NCBI GenBank assembly: GCA_027339055.1
Contig: DAHWRK010000002.1
Coordinates: 19,263 to 83,262 of the forward strand
DNA length: 64,000 nt
Source of the DNA: Microcaldota archaeon
GTDB taxonomy: Archaea > Micrarchaeota > Micrarchaeia > Micrarchaeales > Micrarchaeaceae
Direction of reading: 5' to 3'
In this document: in pieces, positions 27,947-37,419 of the stretch
Numbering within the stretch: the first letter of the stretch is position 1
Layout of the letters: each line of letters starts with the position of its first letter
The notes under the pieces: model-generated
What the model was told of the DNA's origin: nothing
The model's database searches: none
What the model saw: the letters and a program-made list of their open reading frames with translations, nothing else
Program-made: the position numbers and the translations under genes

Positions 27947-28284
27947 TTGCCCTTCTGGCCGTTAACCATCGACATTACTTTTTCCCTGAGTTCCTGCTCT
28001 CTCTTTTTCAGCTCGTCTATCTGCTTCTTCAGCATTGTAAGGCGCATGTTGGTGAGCTCGCTCTTTTCGTTTATGTCCTCAAGCGCGGCTTCCTTGGTGG
28101 CTTCCACTATCGCTCCGCCAATCGAGGAGTATATCTTTCCCGATGAACCCTCTATCTGTTCTTTTGCATGGTTAAGCTCGTCCTTCTGCGCGGTAAACTG
28201 TTCCCTCTGCATAGAAAGTGCCTGAAGCTGCTCTTCGACCTTTTGGTAATCCAGCGTCAGCTTCTCCAAATTGTTTTCTTCCAT
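27943..28284 (-). CDS. pfdB: Prefoldin beta subunit
   Basis: Hexameric co-chaperone subunit that hands unfolded proteins to the thermosome. The 113 residues form two long coiled-coil helices (about 2-45 and 70-108) flanking a central beta-hairpin region (GKIYSSIGGAIVEATKE), as in prefoldin beta. The ATG at 28284 follows AAGTGGTCAAA; an upstream ATG at 28302 adds six residues. Its stop overlaps the DHH start. Confidence 0.88.
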   Translation of the reverse strand: MEENNLEKLTLDYQKVEEQLQALSMQREQFTAQKDELNHAKEQIEGSSGKIYSSIGGAIVEATKEAALEDINEKSELTNMRLTMLKKQIDELKKREQELREKVMSMVNGQKGK

Positions 28285-28365
28285 TTTGACCACTTGTATC
28301 ATAAATCGTGATTTTCATTGAAATATGGCAAATAAAGCTTTTATGATTTCGTAATCCCAATATGG

Positions 28366-29463
28366 CTATTTGTCGATTTCTGCCATTATTACATCCAGGC
28401 TCCCCAATATTGAGAATATATCTGCAAACTTGTGGCCCTTGGCCAGATGTGATAGCAACGATAGGTTCATGTATGTCGGAGATCTCATGTATATGCGGTA
28501 CGGTTTCTGCTTGTCTGGAATCATGTATATTATGCCTTCCCCTCTAGGCAATTCATGGCTTAGCAGCACTGGTTCAGGGTTGGCCTGAGGTCCTATGAGT
28601 TTTATTGGCATCCCAACTACGTCCTCGTTCGACGGAAAGTTGTCCAGCGCCTGCCTTATTATCGATATGCTCTGCTTCATCTCCTCGAATCTTACCTTGT
28701 ATCTGGCATAAGAGTCGCCTTCGCTTCTCGTCGGCACATTGAATTTGATTTTGTCATATATATAGTACGGCATCGCTTTTCTTACGTCGTATTCAAGCCC
28801 CGACGCTCGCAACGTGGGCCCAGCAGCTCCCATATTTATTGCATCCTCAAGCTTCAGCTTTCCTATGTCCTTGGTCCTCTCGCTGAAAACGGGGTTCTTG
28901 TCAAGCACTTCCGGGTACTGGTCTATGTGCTCTTCTATATAATCGGTGAGCCTGTAAGCTCTTTCCTTAAAATCTTTCGGAAGCGGCTTCCAAAGGCCGC
29001 CAACCCTTATGTTCACGTAAAACATCCTGCTTCCGGATATGTCCTCGAGGAACTTTATTATCTCTGCTCTCTCCCTGAATGTCCACATGAATAGGGTGAA
29101 CATTTGGCCTAGGTCATTGCAAAAAGTGCCAAGCCATAGCAAATGGCTTGCTATGCGCTGAAATTCATCAAGTACGACTCGCGCATATTGCGCTGCCTCC
29201 TTCACTTCCTTTCCCTGCGCAATCTCTACTGCGTGTACGTAAAGATCGTCCCATGCAAGCGGAGCAACATAATCCATTTTTTCCGTATAAGAGGGATTTT
29301 GCATATACATTCTGGTTTCCATCAGCTTTTCTACACCCCTGTGCAAAAATCCGATGTGCGTGTTGACGTCTATTACAGTATCTCCATCTACGTCCACAAC
29401 AAGCCTCAGCACTCCGTGTGTGCTTGGATGTATTGGCCCCACATTTATCCTCATTATGCTCAT
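28366..29463 (-). CDS. nuoD: NADH-quinone oxidoreductase-like subunit D
   Basis: 49-kDa subunit of complex-I-like enzymes, lining the quinone site. GPIHPSTHGVLRLVVDVDGD, HIGFLHRGVEKLME, the NMGAAGPTLRASGLEYDVRK segment and the C-terminal DVIMAEIDK are diagnostic. The Cys pairs that bind Ni-Fe in hydrogenase homologues are absent, so it is a Nuo/Fpo type. Its ATG overlaps the nuoC stop as TAATG; a second ATG three codons on is possible. Last gene of a nuoABCD run. Confidence 0.95.
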   Translation of the reverse strand: MSIMRINVGPIHPSTHGVLRLVVDVDGDTVIDVNTHIGFLHRGVEKLMETRMYMQNPSYTEKMDYVAPLAWDDLYVHAVEIAQGKEVKEAAQYARVVLDEFQRIASHLLWLGTFCNDLGQMFTLFMWTFRERAEIIKFLEDISGSRMFYVNIRVGGLWKPLPKDFKERAYRLTDYIEEHIDQYPEVLDKNPVFSERTKDIGKLKLEDAINMGAAGPTLRASGLEYDVRKAMPYYIYDKIKFNVPTRSEGDSYARYKVRFEEMKQSISIIRQALDNFPSNEDVVGMPIKLIGPQANPEPVLLSHELPRGEGIIYMIPDKQKPYRIYMRSPTYMNLSLLSHLAKGHKFADIFSILGSLDVIMAEIDK

Positions 29464-29831
29464 TACTGCTGCCTCTTGTAATCCTCATTCCCCCAAGCGA
29501 AGCTTTTTCTCAACGGCGCCTCAGTCCCGTTCCACTTCTCCAAAAGAAGCCGGGGTGCATCCCTTCCGATTATCTTTATGCTAAACATCTCAGACAATTC
29601 TCTTTCCAGCCAGTCCGCTGATTTGTAAAGCATTATAACTGTGTGTATGGATTCGTCGTCCTTAAGGTTTACACCTAGAATCTCTTGCTTTTTTTGTTCC
29701 GTATTATACAATATATACACTACCTCTAAGTGGTCTTTGTAGTCGACCGCAGTTATCCCTTTTAGGTAATCAAACCCCTCTTTTTTCATATCTTCTAGGG
29801 TTGTCAGTAATGCTTCTTTCTGTATCTCCAT
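29463..29831 (-). CDS. nuoC: NADH-quinone oxidoreductase-like subunit C
   Basis: 30-kDa subunit of the peripheral arm, short here at 122 residues. The core has GFDYLKGITAVDY, EVVYILYN and the C-terminal SADWLERELSEMFSIKIIGRD, matching the DWxERExxDxxGI block with loss of some residues. Its first 62 nt overlap the end of nuoB in another frame. A later in-frame ATG at 29789 would still overlap. Confidence 0.92.
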   Translation of the reverse strand: MEIQKEALLTTLEDMKKEGFDYLKGITAVDYKDHLEVVYILYNTEQKKQEILGVNLKDDESIHTVIMLYKSADWLERELSEMFSIKIIGRDAPRLLLEKWNGTEAPLRKSFAWGNEDYKRQQ

Positions 29832-30402
29832 CTATTTTTCCACCTATTTTGTCCTGAAGGCGCATAAGCGCTCCAAAAAGGTTTTCCGGTTTTGGCGGGC
29901 AGCCTATCGCATAAACGTCTACAGGCAAAACCTGATCTATTCCTTTTATTATATTATAGCTTTCCCACCACGGGCCGCCAGAAGTTGCACATTCGCCATA
30001 CGCTATAACATACCTGGGCTCTGACATTTGTTCATAAAGCCTTTTTATCCTCGGAACCATAGATTTGGTTACCCAGCCTGCAACTATCATCACGTCGCAC
30101 TGCCTTGGGGTTCCCCTAAAAAGCAAGAAACCCTTTCTCTCTGCATCTATCCTTGCCGCGCCAAAATCCATGAGCTCCATTGCGCAACACGCCAAACCAA
30201 ACTGCAAAGGCCAAAGCGATTTTTCCATGCTCCACTTTACCAATCCGGACGCCCGCGCCTTTACAAAATCGCCCAGTTTCAAAAACATTGCGTTTATCGG
30301 GACCTCTTTCCCTTTCAAGCTACTCTGCAGGAGCTCGTTCATCTCCTGTTCCGCATTTTCAAATTCCTGCTCGCTGTACGGCACATCATTCTCCACTGCC
30401 AT
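29770..30402 (-). CDS. nuoB: NADH-quinone oxidoreductase-like subunit B
   Basis: Carries iron-sulfur cluster N2 next to the quinone site. Cluster ligands are visible as LACCAMEL, YGECATSGGPW and IGCPPKPE. A 40-residue N-terminal acidic/helical extension precedes the core. The C-terminus overlaps nuoC by 62 nt. Length 210. Confidence 0.96.
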   Translation of the reverse strand: MAVENDVPYSEQEFENAEQEMNELLQSSLKGKEVPINAMFLKLGDFVKARASGLVKWSMEKSLWPLQFGLACCAMELMDFGAARIDAERKGFLLFRGTPRQCDVMIVAGWVTKSMVPRIKRLYEQMSEPRYVIAYGECATSGGPWWESYNIIKGIDQVLPVDVYAIGCPPKPENLFGALMRLQDKIGGKIDGDTERSITDNPRRYEKRGV

Positions 30403-30745
30403 CGCCTATTACTTTATATCCTATCACAGAGAAAACCGTCGCAGAAACGAGCAAAAGAACCATGTAAAGCCCGGAATATCTGCTCATTATATTGGAAGCG
30501 TACGCCCATACCAGCGCAAGAATTGCTATGACTTCGAACGGCAGGAAAATCATTATGAAGGGAAAGTATTCGCTGTCTATGTCTCTGCTGTTTCCCACTG
30601 TCTTTTCTCCGCTTTCATAGGGTGCATCCTTTACATCGTTTGGCTTATACCTCCTGCCCAATATCTTGGCAGTCATTAAGAATGATACAGGTATAAATAT
30701 GCCGAGAAGGGCAAAAAGAACCAATGCGATGTAGTTGTAAAGCAT
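30386..30745 (-). CDS. nuoA: NADH-quinone oxidoreductase-like subunit A
   Basis: Small membrane subunit with three TM helices. The first loop DAPYESGEKTVGNSRDIDSEYFPF corresponds to the quinone-channel loop (usual PYECG, with Ser for Cys). At 119 residues it has normal length. First gene of nuoABCD; subunits H-N and E-G are not in this window. Confidence 0.94.
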   Translation of the reverse strand: MLYNYIALVLFALLGIFIPVSFLMTAKILGRRYKPNDVKDAPYESGEKTVGNSRDIDSEYFPFIMIFLPFEVIAILALVWAYASNIMSRYSGLYMVLLLVSATVFSVIGYKVIGDGSGE

Positions 30746-30807
30746 TACATCTACCTAGTACGCTTTATGTTGCCAATGCTAAATATGTTTTGCTTGCCTC
30801 AAAGGCT

Positions 30808-31110
30808 TTAGCTCCCAGAACTAAGGGCCCCCAGAACATCAGCAGAATCATCAGGCGAAGCTTTTACCTTCTTTTTCATCCCACATTTGAGGCAGATATA
30901 ACTTATAGTAAACGTTCCGTATCTGTCCGATATTGCGCCAACCGGCTCCATTTTTCCACCACAATCACATTCCCTGTCTCCGGGCTTTATATCTACGTGC
31001 AATCCATACAGGCATTTCGGACAGTGATCCGTATAGCCGTTGCCTTTTACCTTAAAACCGCAATTATAGCATGTGAAATCTTCTATGTTCCTTGCAAATT
31101 TCTTTCCCAT
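30808..31110 (-). CDS. RNHCP-type zinc protein
   Basis: A 100-residue protein with three Cys pairs: CYNCG, CPKC, and CLKCG, plus a CDCGG element. YTDHCPKCLYGLHVDIKPGDR closely follows the RNHCPxCLxSxHVDxxPGDR pattern of the RNHCP zinc-finger family, whose function is unknown. It lies upstream of nuoA on the same strand with a 62-nt gap. The link to the respiratory genes is only positional. Confidence 0.82.
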   Translation of the reverse strand: MGKKFARNIEDFTCYNCGFKVKGNGYTDHCPKCLYGLHVDIKPGDRECDCGGKMEPVGAISDRYGTFTISYICLKCGMKKKVKASPDDSADVLGALSSGS

Positions 31111-31166
31111 GTAACCATATCAAAAACGCTAAATAAACGAATCTGTTATTACTATCTGTGTAAGTT

Positions 31167-31916
31167 ATGGTTTCAATAATATATAACGATATCGACCCAG
31201 TCTCAAGAAATTCCCACGCTTATATTGCAAGGGAATACGAAAACCAGGAAATGCCGTTCGGATTGGTAAAGGTGCAAACCGAATTGATAAACACTGCTCT
31301 CCCCGAATCCATATCAGAACCAGCTATATTTATGAGCAAGCATTCGAGCAGCAAGAGCATAGGCTCGTTCACCGTCCATTCTGAAGGCAACTGGTCGTCC
31401 AAAGCAGAGCTTGGGGGAATCCCAAACATGCTTAGCATGGCCTCCCCAATAGAAATGCTTAACACGCTGATACAAATGTCAAAGATAAACGTTAAGGGCG
31501 TGGAAGTCACATATGAGGCAACGCACCACGGTCCCCACACATACAAAAAATCATTTTTTGCAGAGGTAGGGGGCAATGCCGAAGTAGTCGGAAGCCCAGG
31601 AATGGCAGAACTTCTTGCGAAATCGATAATAAATTCGTTGGATATGGGCAACGGCTCCAATAGGATAGTCATCGGCATAGGTGGAAACCATTATGCATCT
31701 AAGTTTACCAAGCTGGCACTTGAAAAAGGTTATGCCTTTGCGCACATAATGCCAAGATATTACGCAAACGAGACCGTGATGCTAAACCAAGCGTTTGAAA
31801 TGTCGAATCCAAAGCCGGACGTTGCAGTTATGGAGTGGAAAAGCCTTTCGGCAAAGGAAAGAGAGCCAATACTTAAAAAATTGAACGAAATAGGTATTGA
31901 TTATGAGAGGGTTTGA
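31167..31916 (+). CDS. dtdA: D-aminoacyl-tRNA deacylase, archaeal DTD2/GEK1 type
   Basis: Removes D-amino acids, and possibly aldehyde adducts, from tRNA. The 249 residues show FMSKHSSSK, EATHHGPHTYKK and GIGGNHYASKFTKLAL, the conserved DTD2 metal-binding and substrate motifs. First gene of a tight plus-strand operon; it overlaps the following surface-protein gene by 14 nt. Confidence 0.95.
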   Translation: MVSIIYNDIDPVSRNSHAYIAREYENQEMPFGLVKVQTELINTALPESISEPAIFMSKHSSSKSIGSFTVHSEGNWSSKAELGGIPNMLSMASPIEMLNTLIQMSKINVKGVEVTYEATHHGPHTYKKSFFAEVGGNAEVVGSPGMAELLAKSIINSLDMGNGSNRIVIGIGGNHYASKFTKLALEKGYAFAHIMPRYYANETVMLNQAFEMSNPKPDVAVMEWKSLSAKEREPILKKLNEIGIDYERV

Positions 31917-33888
31917 AATCTTTTTGTCTATAGTGCTGCTTTCGTTATTGCTGCTACTTGGAACCACAAACGCGCAGTACTGGTTTCAAAGCGGGGTAAG
32001 GTCATCCCAAAATTATTCTTTCAATAATGGCGCATCAGTAAGTATAGAAACAGTATATCCCCAGCAGCTTCAATATGGCTCCTTTGGCTTCTGGGTCGGA
32101 GAAATACTCGGCAACGGCGCCTTCATACAAGTAGGATATGAAATTCCCAACCAAACCGGATATTACCCTACTGGCTGTTCTCCTAACGCTGCATGCACTG
32201 GAAAGGTCATAGTTAAAAAGGGCCAACCCTCATGGTTTTGGGAATATTTCCCTGCTGGGAACAATTCAAATGGCTTCTACGGCTCGGTTGGGACAAACGA
32301 CAGCGTCGGCCCAAATGGGGCCTTTAACACCTACTCATTCAAATATGTAAACGGCGAATGGAACATATACTTAAATAATGAGCTGATAGGCTCAGTGTCC
32401 CTTGGCACATCAAACTCTGGGCAGAACGTACCTACGGTATTCGGAGAATATGCAAACTCCAACAACAATGACACCTATATGAAACCAGTAATATTTTCCA
32501 ACCTGACGGTATACAAAAACGGCATTCCGGAAAAAGTTTCTACAGGGTATTCATACATAGGCTATGGCACCGGAAGTTTGCAAAACCTAAGGAACAACTA
32601 TGGCGTTGAAGAGGTTGCCCCGTACGTAAATGTGTTTGAAGTGGGTTCGGGCCTTCCGACTCCAGCAAATTTTACTACATTATGGTCATACGGCTACTAT
32701 CTTAAAGTAAATTCCGATTATGGGTATAGGGGCAATGCACAGTATTCACCATACGCCAATTTCAATCTCACAGAACCAGAATATATCTATTTAAGCAATA
32801 ACACAAGGGAGCGCTTCGTCGAGTGGCAAGGCTCCGGAATCGGATCATACACCGGCGTTTCGAACAACACCAAAATAAAAATATCATCCAACATCACCGA
32901 AACGGCAATGTGGCAGACGCAATATCTTGTAAATATTTCTAGCAGTTTTGGCAGCGCAACTGGTTCAGGCTGGTATACTAACGGAACCGTTGCAACAATA
33001 CGCATATCGCCTCTGAATGTTAGCGCCGGTCCTGGATCGCGATATCGCTTTTATGGTTTCGGCAATATAAGCACCAAACCAGAAATTCACATTTCCGTAA
33101 CAAGTCCAATAAATATAATGGCGCTGTGGAAAAAGCAATACTTGATAAGCGGTACGACGCCATACGGAAACGTAACCGGCTCAGGGTGGTACAATTCGAA
33201 TGCTACTGCATATTTATCATTGTCAAAAACTTCACAGCAAATAAACACAACAACAGAAAAGATATTCGTTTCATGGAGCAATATATACGACAACAGCACA
33301 ATAAAAATAAATGCCACGCAAAGCTACAATCTGACTGCAATATTCGGCACGGCGTTTAAAGAAACCGTTGTCCCGGAATCCATAAACGGCAACGGCCTCA
33401 AACCGTCATTGTTTTATCTCAACGGCAAACCTTACAAAAATCTTACGTTATTCATGCTAGAAGGCAATGGCAAAATCGGCCCTTTTTACATAAGTGGAGT
33501 AAATGTCACTCCAACAAATAGTACGATAGATGTTTCAGCTCCTGGAGACATTGACGTACTGCTTCCAGTTTACAACATTACAATATATGCACGTAACATA
33601 TTCGGTGCCCCGATAAGCGGCACCGTAGAGGCACGCTTCCAAAACGGGACTGTTTTGCAAAAACGCCTGAACCAAAACGGTTCCGCGGTATTTGCAGGTG
33701 TGCCATATGGAAACGTATCCGGAGAAATAACATATTCTGGCTTCACTGAAAAGTTTGCCTCGTCTTATTCCGATGGGGTCAATGTGGAGATGGTAACGCC
33801 GGCAATAATAATGGCAATAGTGGTAGTAACGATTGCTATTGCATCCTTCTGGTTCTATATGCAGTTCAAGCGCAAGAAAAAATGGTAA
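31903..33888 (+). CDS. Large secreted, membrane-anchored surface protein with repeats
   Basis: A 661-residue protein with an N-terminal signal peptide (FEIFLSIVLLSLLLLLG), a long Asn/Ser/Thr/Tyr-rich extracellular part and a C-terminal TM helix (PAIIMAIVVVTIAIASFWFY) before a basic KRKKKW stop. The first ~190 residues look like a jelly-roll lectin/LamG-type fold. Residues ~290-480 contain about three repeats with the theme TGSGWYxNGTxAxIxIS and MALWKKQYLI, as in Gram-positive and archaeal surface repeats. Many N-x-S/T sequons make it a likely AglB substrate. The ATG at 31903 gives a proper signal peptide. The function (adhesion or cell contact) is inference. Confidence 0.85.
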   Translation: MRGFEIFLSIVLLSLLLLLGTTNAQYWFQSGVRSSQNYSFNNGASVSIETVYPQQLQYGSFGFWVGEILGNGAFIQVGYEIPNQTGYYPTGCSPNAACTGKVIVKKGQPSWFWEYFPAGNNSNGFYGSVGTNDSVGPNGAFNTYSFKYVNGEWNIYLNNELIGSVSLGTSNSGQNVPTVFGEYANSNNNDTYMKPVIFSNLTVYKNGIPEKVSTGYSYIGYGTGSLQNLRNNYGVEEVAPYVNVFEVGSGLPTPANFTTLWSYGYYLKVNSDYGYRGNAQYSPYANFNLTEPEYIYLSNNTRERFVEWQGSGIGSYTGVSNNTKIKISSNITETAMWQTQYLVNISSSFGSATGSGWYTNGTVATIRISPLNVSAGPGSRYRFYGFGNISTKPEIHISVTSPINIMALWKKQYLISGTTPYGNVTGSGWYNSNATAYLSLSKTSQQINTTTEKIFVSWSNIYDNSTIKINATQSYNLTAIFGTAFKETVVPESINGNGLKPSLFYLNGKPYKNLTLFMLEGNGKIGPFYISGVNVTPTNSTIDVSAPGDIDVLLPVYNITIYARNIFGAPISGTVEARFQNGTVLQKRLNQNGSAVFAGVPYGNVSGEITYSGFTEKFASSYSDGVNVEMVTPAIIMAIVVVTIAIASFWFYMQFKRKKKW

Positions 33889-33894
33889 GGACAA

Positions 33895-36648
33895 ATGGAC
33901 GTATACTCTTATTTTCTAAAAAGCCACGAGTCGTTCACAAAGATACAGAAGCTGGCATTTCCCGTAATAAAAAGCAAATCCAACGCACTTATAGTCGCTC
34001 CCACAGGTTCAGGAAAGACAGAGTCTGCATTTCTTCCTATTCTTAACGACATTGTCAAAAATCACGCAGCAGCAATAACATTGCTCTACATAACGCCATT
34101 GCGAGCCCTCAACAGGGACATGCTGCTTAGGCTGGAAGGCATATGTGCGGAATTCGGCGTATCGATGGGGGTAAGGCACGGCGACACTAGCGTCAGCGAA
34201 AAATCCAAGCAGACAAGAAAGCCGCCTACAATAATGATTACTACCCCAGAAACGCTGCAAAGCATACTGCCCACAAAATACCTCGGGCCTGCACTGAAGA
34301 ACCTGAAGTATGTGATCGTAGATGAAATCCACGAGCTCTACTATAACAAGCGCGGCGCGCAGCTATCTCTCGCATTGGAAAGGCTCGAGGAGCTTTCGCC
34401 CGGATTCGTACGTGTAGGGTTAAGCGCTACGGTGGGGAATACCGAAACAATATCCAAATTCTTGTGTGGCTCGAGACAGTGCAAAGTAATAAACTCTGAC
34501 GAATCAAAGCAGACGGAAATAAACGTGCTATTTCCAGATAAGATAAAGCGCCCTAACAAAGACCTAATGGAAAAATTTGGCCTTGACGCAGCGTCTGCTG
34601 CAAGATTGGAGGTAATATCAGAAGAGATAAAATCCGGAACCTCAACCCTGATATTTGCAAACACTAGGCAAATAGTCGAAGCGCTAGGCAACAGGCTAAC
34701 ATACATGCAGAAAATAAGGCCTTTCGGCGGCATAGGGGTTCATCATAGCTCCATAGAAAAATCCGAAAGAATAAAGATGGAATTGGATTTCAAGAACGGC
34801 GAGATAAAAGGTCTTTTGGCAACTAGTTCGCTTGAGCTTGGCATAGATATCGGCACAATAAACAAGGTCATACAATACGGCTCTCCCAGGCAGGCGCTGA
34901 GGCTGATACAGCGCGTGGGCAGGAGCGGTCATACATCACACGGCAAGCCTGTGGGCAAAATACTTGCTACGGGTATCATGGACGCAATAGAATCTACTGC
35001 AGTGACAATGAACGCAGCAGACAGCTTAATAGAAAACTATTCGTGCCAGTTTGGTTCTCTGGATGTCCTAGCCAACCAGATATGCGGGATTGCATTGGAC
35101 AAGGGCACCATCAGATTCGAAGCCCTGCTTGGGGTTATAAACAGGTCTTACATATACAGTGGAATAAAGAAGGAAGAACTATCATACCTGCTGGCTTTCA
35201 TGTCTAAGCAGCGCATGCTTGGCTTCGATGGCGTTACAATAAGCGCAGGCAAGTCTACAAGGATGTACTATTACGAGCACCTTAGCGTCATACCAGACAC
35301 AAAACGCTTCATGGTAAAGAACATAGCAACAAGCAAGATAATATCGAGCCTGGACGAAAGGTTTGTAGCAGGCAAGCTAGAAGAGGGCATCATATTCATA
35401 ACTAAAGGCTTGCCCTGGAAGGTTATAAGCATAGAGGATGATATCATATATGCGGAACCTTCAACCGATATAGAAGGGGCTGTCCCTGACTGGTCAGGCG
35501 AGGACATACCTGTGAGCAGGGAAGTAGCTGCGCGCGTATCTTCAATAATAAGCAATCCCTCCTCAATAAGAAAATACAAAGCAAACGACGAACCATCTGA
35601 AAAGAGGATACACGAATTTTCAACCGAATGCTCCGAATACTCGCTGAATGACAGGTCTTTCGTCATCGAGAAGCACCCAGAATATGTGGCAGTCTACACG
35701 TTCTTGGGAACCCTAGGGAATGAAGCCCTTTCTAGGATAATGGGCCATCTGCTTAGCATACGCTTCGGCAGAAGCATAAACATACGCTCATCTCCCTACA
35801 TGATTTTTATAGAGCTAAATCAGAAAGTGGAGATCGAAAATCTCTTGAGGGCTATAAATCCAGATTCTATAGCAGAAACGATAGACGAATTTCTCGAAAA
35901 ATCAGAAATTTTTTCCTACCATTTTGTCTATGTGGCGAAAATGTTCGGAATAATAGACAGGGAAGCCAAGGTTTCGAAATCCCTTACGCGCAGGCTTATA
36001 TCAATTTTCAAGGATAGCCCGGTATACAAAGAGGCAAGGAGGGAGCTGATGCAAAACTACTTTGATATCGAAGGCCTTTCCTCATTCCTTAAGCTGCTTA
36101 GAAAAAATGAACTGCGACCCAGGCTCTTTGAAGTAGACACAATAACAAAAATGACAAAAGCCATAATGGATTCCGCATACTACACCAAGGAGCTCATAAT
36201 GCCGCTGACGCCAAGCAACGAGCTTCTCAATTCATTCGTAGAATACACTACCTCAAAAAGCATAAAGCTGTTATGCACATACTGCGGTTTCTATTTCACC
36301 GAAAAAATATCCGACCTCAAGGAAAAGCAAAAAATAGTATGCCCAAACTGCTCGAGCCCGATGATAGCAGTATACAAAGACGACCTCAAATCGATAGTTG
36401 ACAAAAGGAAGAAAGGTATAAAGCTTGAAAGGCCAGAAAAGAAAAAGCTCAACGAAGCTATGGCCGAAGCAGATCTGTTTTCCGCGTATGGGTGGAAAGC
36501 AGCTGCGGCTCTGGCAACTTATGGAGTAGGCCCACGCTCCGCGGCAAGGGCACTTATGATGTTGAGGCGCGAGGATAAACTATTCTATATAGATTTAATA
36601 GAGGCGCAGAAGCAGTTCATAAAGAATAAAAAATATTGGTCGATATAG
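33895..36648 (+). CDS. lhr: Lhr-type superfamily 2 helicase
   Basis: ATP-dependent 3'-5' helicase of the Lhr-core type, implicated in DNA repair in archaea. Motifs in order: Q-motif region FTKIQ, Walker A APTGSGKTE (about 36-44), VDEIHEL, LSATVG, SSLELGIDIG and QRVGRSGH. A C-terminal zinc-like knuckle CTYCG/CPNC near residue 798-820 follows the winged-helix/Lhr-specific region. Length 917 fits Lhr-core. It starts 6 nt after the surface-protein stop. Confidence 0.94.
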   Translation: MDVYSYFLKSHESFTKIQKLAFPVIKSKSNALIVAPTGSGKTESAFLPILNDIVKNHAAAITLLYITPLRALNRDMLLRLEGICAEFGVSMGVRHGDTSVSEKSKQTRKPPTIMITTPETLQSILPTKYLGPALKNLKYVIVDEIHELYYNKRGAQLSLALERLEELSPGFVRVGLSATVGNTETISKFLCGSRQCKVINSDESKQTEINVLFPDKIKRPNKDLMEKFGLDAASAARLEVISEEIKSGTSTLIFANTRQIVEALGNRLTYMQKIRPFGGIGVHHSSIEKSERIKMELDFKNGEIKGLLATSSLELGIDIGTINKVIQYGSPRQALRLIQRVGRSGHTSHGKPVGKILATGIMDAIESTAVTMNAADSLIENYSCQFGSLDVLANQICGIALDKGTIRFEALLGVINRSYIYSGIKKEELSYLLAFMSKQRMLGFDGVTISAGKSTRMYYYEHLSVIPDTKRFMVKNIATSKIISSLDERFVAGKLEEGIIFITKGLPWKVISIEDDIIYAEPSTDIEGAVPDWSGEDIPVSREVAARVSSIISNPSSIRKYKANDEPSEKRIHEFSTECSEYSLNDRSFVIEKHPEYVAVYTFLGTLGNEALSRIMGHLLSIRFGRSINIRSSPYMIFIELNQKVEIENLLRAINPDSIAETIDEFLEKSEIFSYHFVYVAKMFGIIDREAKVSKSLTRRLISIFKDSPVYKEARRELMQNYFDIEGLSSFLKLLRKNELRPRLFEVDTITKMTKAIMDSAYYTKELIMPLTPSNELLNSFVEYTTSKSIKLLCTYCGFYFTEKISDLKEKQKIVCPNCSSPMIAVYKDDLKSIVDKRKKGIKLERPEKKKLNEAMAEADLFSAYGWKAAAALATYGVGPRSAARALMMLRREDKLFYIDLIEAQKQFIKNKKYWSI

Positions 36649-36655
36649 TGGTAAT

Positions 36656-37417
36656 ATGCTTTATCTAATAGGGCTCGGCATAGGGGAACGCGACATAACG
36701 CAGGCTGGAATTGAGGCAATAAAGAATTCCGAAGTAATAATTCTAGACGGATACACTGCATTCGTGGATCCAAAAAAGCTAGAATTTATCGGTTCAATCT
36801 CAAAAAGGGAGATACAGCGCGTGGGCAGGAGCGAGCTTGAGGAGGGGGTATCTAAAATAATCTCGGAAGCGAAGTTGAGGAACGTTTCGATAATAACTAA
36901 TGGAGATCCGATGCTTGCCACAACACACAAAACCATAGTGGTGGAAGCAGTAAAACAGGGCCTGGAATTCAAGGTGATACATTCAACAAGCATATTTTCG
37001 GTGGCTATAGCAGAAAGCGGGCTGGACTTTTACAGGTTCGGCCCTATCTGTACCGTACCGAGATGGTCCGAACACTACAAACCCGTTTCCTTCTACGAAA
37101 CAGTATCCGCAAACGTTTCTGGGAACAGGCACAGCATGATACTGCTCGACTACGACAATGAAAAGGGCATGTCTATAAGGATTGAGGAAGCAATAGCAAT
37201 AATGTCAAAGGCCGAGGAGCATTACAAGCTTGGCGTCTTCGCCAAAGACAGGGAAATAATGGCTCTGTGCGACGTTGGCACAGGAAAGCAGAAAATCGTA
37301 TTCAAAAAAATTGCTGATATCAAAACGGATGCGGATTATAGGATGGCCACCCTCATAATGCCGGCAAAGCTCAGCGAAATAGAAACAGAATATATCAAAC
37401 AGGTAAGCATGGTGTAA
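36656..37417 (+). CDS. dphB: Diphthine synthase
   Basis: SAM-dependent methyltransferase of diphthamide biosynthesis on elongation factor 2. The 253-residue protein begins MLYLIGLGIGERDIT and has NGDPMLATTH, HSTSIFSVAIAESGLDFYRFG and TVPRWSEHYKP, the conserved Dph5 blocks. It sits 7 nt after lhr and 2 nt before endA. Confidence 0.95.
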   Translation: MLYLIGLGIGERDITQAGIEAIKNSEVIILDGYTAFVDPKKLEFIGSISKREIQRVGRSELEEGVSKIISEAKLRNVSIITNGDPMLATTHKTIVVEAVKQGLEFKVIHSTSIFSVAIAESGLDFYRFGPICTVPRWSEHYKPVSFYETVSANVSGNRHSMILLDYDNEKGMSIRIEEAIAIMSKAEEHYKLGVFAKDREIMALCDVGTGKQKIVFKKIADIKTDADYRMATLIMPAKLSEIETEYIKQVSMV

Positions 37418-37419
37418 AT

